Assembly (NCBI GenBank): GCA_023248505.1
Contig: JAHFEM010000090.1
Span: forward strand, 1 to 7,143
From: Nitrospirota bacterium
GTDB lineage: Bacteria; Nitrospirota; Nitrospiria; SBBL01; Manganitrophaceae
Reading direction: 5' to 3'
Length of the DNA stretch: 7,143 nucleotides
Positions 5,551 through 7,143 of this stretch are shown here, in pieces. Every line of letters begins with the position of its first letter. Positions within the stretch are counted from its first letter, which is position 1. Position numbers and translations under genes: made by a program. Under the pieces are notes generated by a model. The model was not told where the DNA came from and made no database searches. It worked only from the letters and a program-made list of their open reading frames with translations.

Positions 5551-6783
5551 TTATTCCATTGGGAACGACTCCCTTTCCTTAACATGCCGCTTGGGAAGGG
5601 TAAAGAAGAAAGTGCTTCCTTTCTCCAGTTCTGATTCTACCCAGATTTTTCCGCCGTAGCGCTCAATTACCTTCTTGCAGATGGCGAGTCCCGCGCCGGT
5701 TCCTTCAAACTCTTCCTGGCGGTGGAGCCGCTCAAAGAGGCCGAAGATCCGGTCGGCGTAGCGAGGGTCGATCCCGATGCCGTTGTCTTTGATCGAGAAG
5801 GAGTGATAAGCCCCTTCCTCCCGAACGGCGATCTCGACCTTCGGAACGCGGGAGGTGTTGAATTTGATCGCATTGGAGAGGAGGTTCTTAAAAACCTCTC
5901 CGATCTGCGTCGGCTCGGCGAGGACCGTCGGCAGGGAAGGAGGGAGGCGGATGTCGGCATTTTTTTGTTTGATCGAAAATGCCAAATCGTTCCGCACATG
6001 TGTCAGGGTCTGGTTGAGATCGACCTCTTGAAGCGCCGGACTTTTCCGGGAGAGGGAGGCAAGGGCCAAAAGATCGTTGATCAGATTCTTCATCCGGGCG
6101 GCGGAGCTTTTCAGGAATCGAACATACCGTTGGCCCTCTTCTTCAAGCAAGGGGGCATAATCGTCCATCAGAAAGCCCGAGAAGGCCTCGATTCCGCGAA
6201 GCGGCTCTTTCAGATCGTGGGAGACCACATGTGTGAAATCATCCATCTCCCGCAATTTCTCTTCGAGCTGAGAGGTGATGCGATGAAAGTAGAAATCCAG
6301 GGCGAGGGCCATATCGAGCCGGAAGATCTTCCGGAGGGCGAGGACCCGGGCAAGACCTCGGTCGCGATCGCTTCCATATTCTTCCAGAATGAGGGGAGAA
6401 AGAAGGTTTTCGTAAAGGCAGTAGGTCCCGATGTGCCACTGAGGCGCCAGCCCGATCCGGTGATGGACCGCTCCGATTCGAAGCCGCCCTTCAAAATAGG
6501 CTTCGTTAAAATTTCCCTCGAAAATCTCGAGAAGATATTTCTCCTGCGATTTCTTCAACCGGTCGATGGTGGACGGATCTTTCAGCAGGGCTCGGGTTTC
6601 TTCGAAAGAGAGGAGGTGATTGTAGAAGGCGGAAACCAGCCGGTCGGCGTGTCTTTGGACAAAGCCCTTCATCTCGGAGAGGAGGCGGACATCCTTCTCG
6701 GAGAAGTCGACAAAGGCCATCCGGCGCCGGATCTTCTCCCTGTCGATTCCAAGCTCTTTCATGAGGCTTGCATGTAGATCCAT
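5551..6783 (-). CDS. Globin-coupled (protoglobin) sensor histidine kinase
   Basis: A 410-residue soluble heme-sensor kinase. A sensor-globin (protoglobin) domain fills about residues 8-170. His107 in RIGAVHHRIGL fits the proximal heme ligand of globin-coupled sensors. Tyr54 in SAFYNHLL fits the distal B10 tyrosine that contacts bound O2. HisKA follows, with SHDLKEP (His189 phospho-acceptor). HATPase then has N-box Asn300/Asn304, G1 box DNGIG (333-337), an IFGLFERL segment and G2 box GTGAG (361-365). The architecture matches the known globin-coupled oxygen-sensing kinase class (AfGcHK-like), where O2 binding to heme alters autophosphorylation. The frame also opens with GTG at 6801. I prefer ATG 6783 because the promoter at 6817-6825 would leave only about 8 bases before the GTG, although neither start has a good ribosome site. 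It is followed by the GYD gene, and no response regulator is in the window. Confidence 0.92.
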   Translation of the reverse strand: MDLHASLMKELGIDREKIRRRMAFVDFSEKDVRLLSEMKGFVQRHADRLVSAFYNHLLSFEETRALLKDPSTIDRLKKSQEKYLLEIFEGNFNEAYFEGRLRIGAVHHRIGLAPQWHIGTYCLYENLLSPLILEEYGSDRDRGLARVLALRKIFRLDMALALDFYFHRITSQLEEKLREMDDFTHVVSHDLKEPLRGIEAFSGFLMDDYAPLLEEEGQRYVRFLKSSAARMKNLINDLLALASLSRKSPALQEVDLNQTLTHVRNDLAFSIKQKNADIRLPPSLPTVLAEPTQIGEVFKNLLSNAIKFNTSRVPKVEIAVREEGAYHSFSIKDNGIGIDPRYADRIFGLFERLHRQEEFEGTGAGLAICKKVIERYGGKIWVESELEKGSTFFFTLPKRHVKERESFPME

Positions 6784-6816
6784 TTCCTTTCCCCACTCCA
6801 CATCACCGGCAAAAGG

Positions 6817-6825
6817 ATCATAACA
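6817..6825 (-). promoter_or_regulatory. Extended -10 promoter for the globin-kinase/GYD operon
   Basis: On the minus strand this reads TGTTATGAT, an extended -10 element (TGn followed by TATGAT, five of six matches to TATAAT). A TTGTAT about 19 bases upstream is a poor -35, which extended -10 promoters tolerate. Transcription would begin near 6810, giving a leader of about 26 bases to ATG 6783. No other gene lies upstream on this strand within the window. Confidence 0.45.
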
Positions 6826-6929
6826 GATTGGGGTATGTGCAATACAACTCCGATTTCAGACCTCCTTCTGCACGCCCGTTCGGATCGCATCTTTCCGAGT
6901 CATACGGGTCTTCAGTCCGACCCAAAATA

Positions 6930-6947
6930 CCCCCTTTGGGGGGTTGC
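6930..6947 (-). repeat. C-run/AAA/G-run palindrome, second copy
   Basis: On the minus strand it reads GCAA, six C, AAA, five G, which folds as a 5-bp hairpin. The + strand copy at 1312-1330 reads GCAA, CCCCTCT, AAA, five G. Both are intergenic and in opposite orientation. Low complexity weakens the case for homology. Confidence 0.35.
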
Positions 6948-6981
6948 CCCTTCTGTTTGAATGTCTTCAGAATAAAACATC

Positions 6982-7143
6982 ATGCGACATGGAGAAAGGG
7001 CCGTAGATCACGGCTGGACCGGTCGAGGGGTGGCTCTGTGAGCCACAGGGTGCAAAGTGGAGGATTGCGCCAGCCGGCTGGATCGCGGGTGGAACATGCG
7101 GGTGTTCCTCCGCGAAGGGAAGGACCCGCACAAACAGAGAAGG
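6982..7143 (+). mobile_element. Probable 5' end of a group II intron (domain I), continuing past the window
   Basis: This tract looks like structured RNA, not protein. Successive stems are GCCGT/ACGGC (7000-7014), GTGGCTC/GAGCCAC (7030-7046), GGTGCAA/TTGCGCC (7049-7071, one G-U), a CCAGCCGGCTGG palindrome (7070-7081), and either CGCGG..GGAACA/TGTTCC..CCGCG (7084-7114) or the alternative TGCGGGT/ACCCGCA (7097-7130). The order of elements matches the Oceanobacillus group IIC intron as I remember it: a small hairpin, a second hairpin followed directly by AGCC, then a stem enclosing GAAGGnAAG and followed by CAAAC. The start near ATGCGACATGG resembles the GUGYG 5' end but with A in the first position, so the boundary is approximate. 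The reverse-transcriptase ORF would lie to the right. Another structured ncRNA is the main alternative. Confidence 0.45.

Noticed and set aside
5722..6777. Long + strand open frame (351 codons) opposite the globin kinase
   Set aside because: It is a shadow of the minus-strand gene, caused by codon bias; it has no recognisable domain, whereas the opposite strand has intact globin, HisKA and HATPase motifs.
6860..6867. Perfect AAGGAGGT on the minus strand upstream of the globin kinase
   Set aside because: No start codon lies within 5-10 bases downstream, and it is upstream of the likely promoter, so it is probably chance or a relic.
1..7143. tRNA genes, CRISPR arrays and insertion-sequence ends
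   Set aside because: No tRNA T-loop (GTTCGANTC) context, no regularly spaced repeats, and no transposase or paired terminal repeats were seen.

Overview
The window has moderately high GC and dense coding with strong Shine-Dalgarno sites (AGGAGG). Its genes suggest an environmental, probably Gram-negative bacterium of the Nitrospirota or deltaproteobacterial type; this placement is inferred from gene content only. Seven protein genes are supported.

Left part, + strand: four small stress or translation-related genes read in the same direction. They are a YbaK/EbsC-type aminoacyl-tRNA deacylase (71-646), a fusion of a ribosome-hibernation (HPF/RaiA) domain to a cold-shock domain (741-1286), a COG1926-type phosphoribosyltransferase (1376-2047) and a zinc-ribbon protein of the BCAM0308 family (2044-2562). 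The last two overlap by an ATGA and are almost certainly translationally coupled. The gaps between the first three (94 and 89 bases) hold inverted repeats but no convincing terminator, so one transcript is possible. The set resembles low-oxygen or stationary-phase stress islands of other bacteria.

Middle: a 327-base non-coding stretch (2563-2889) contains a weak hairpin, a start-stop minigene (ATG TAA) behind a good ribosome site, and a weak promoter candidate. It leads to a 727-residue cytoplasmic sensor histidine kinase (PAS-PAS-GAF-HisKA-HATPase). Its second PAS domain carries residues at the positions of the FixL heme ligand and pocket arginine.

Right part, - strand: a globin-coupled histidine kinase (5551-6783) and a GYD-domain protein (5231-5530), 20 bases apart, form a probable two-gene operon. 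It converges on the PAS kinase and is driven by an extended -10 promoter at about 6817-6825. Neither kinase has a response regulator in the window.

Right edge: from about 6982 to the end the sequence is non-coding in appearance and folds into successive hairpins. Their order and linkers resemble domain I of a group II intron, which would continue, with its reverse transcriptase, beyond the window. The shared theme is probably sensing oxygen or energy limitation (heme-type sensors) and protecting translation under it (hibernation factor, tRNA editing). That link is inference from domain content and proximity.
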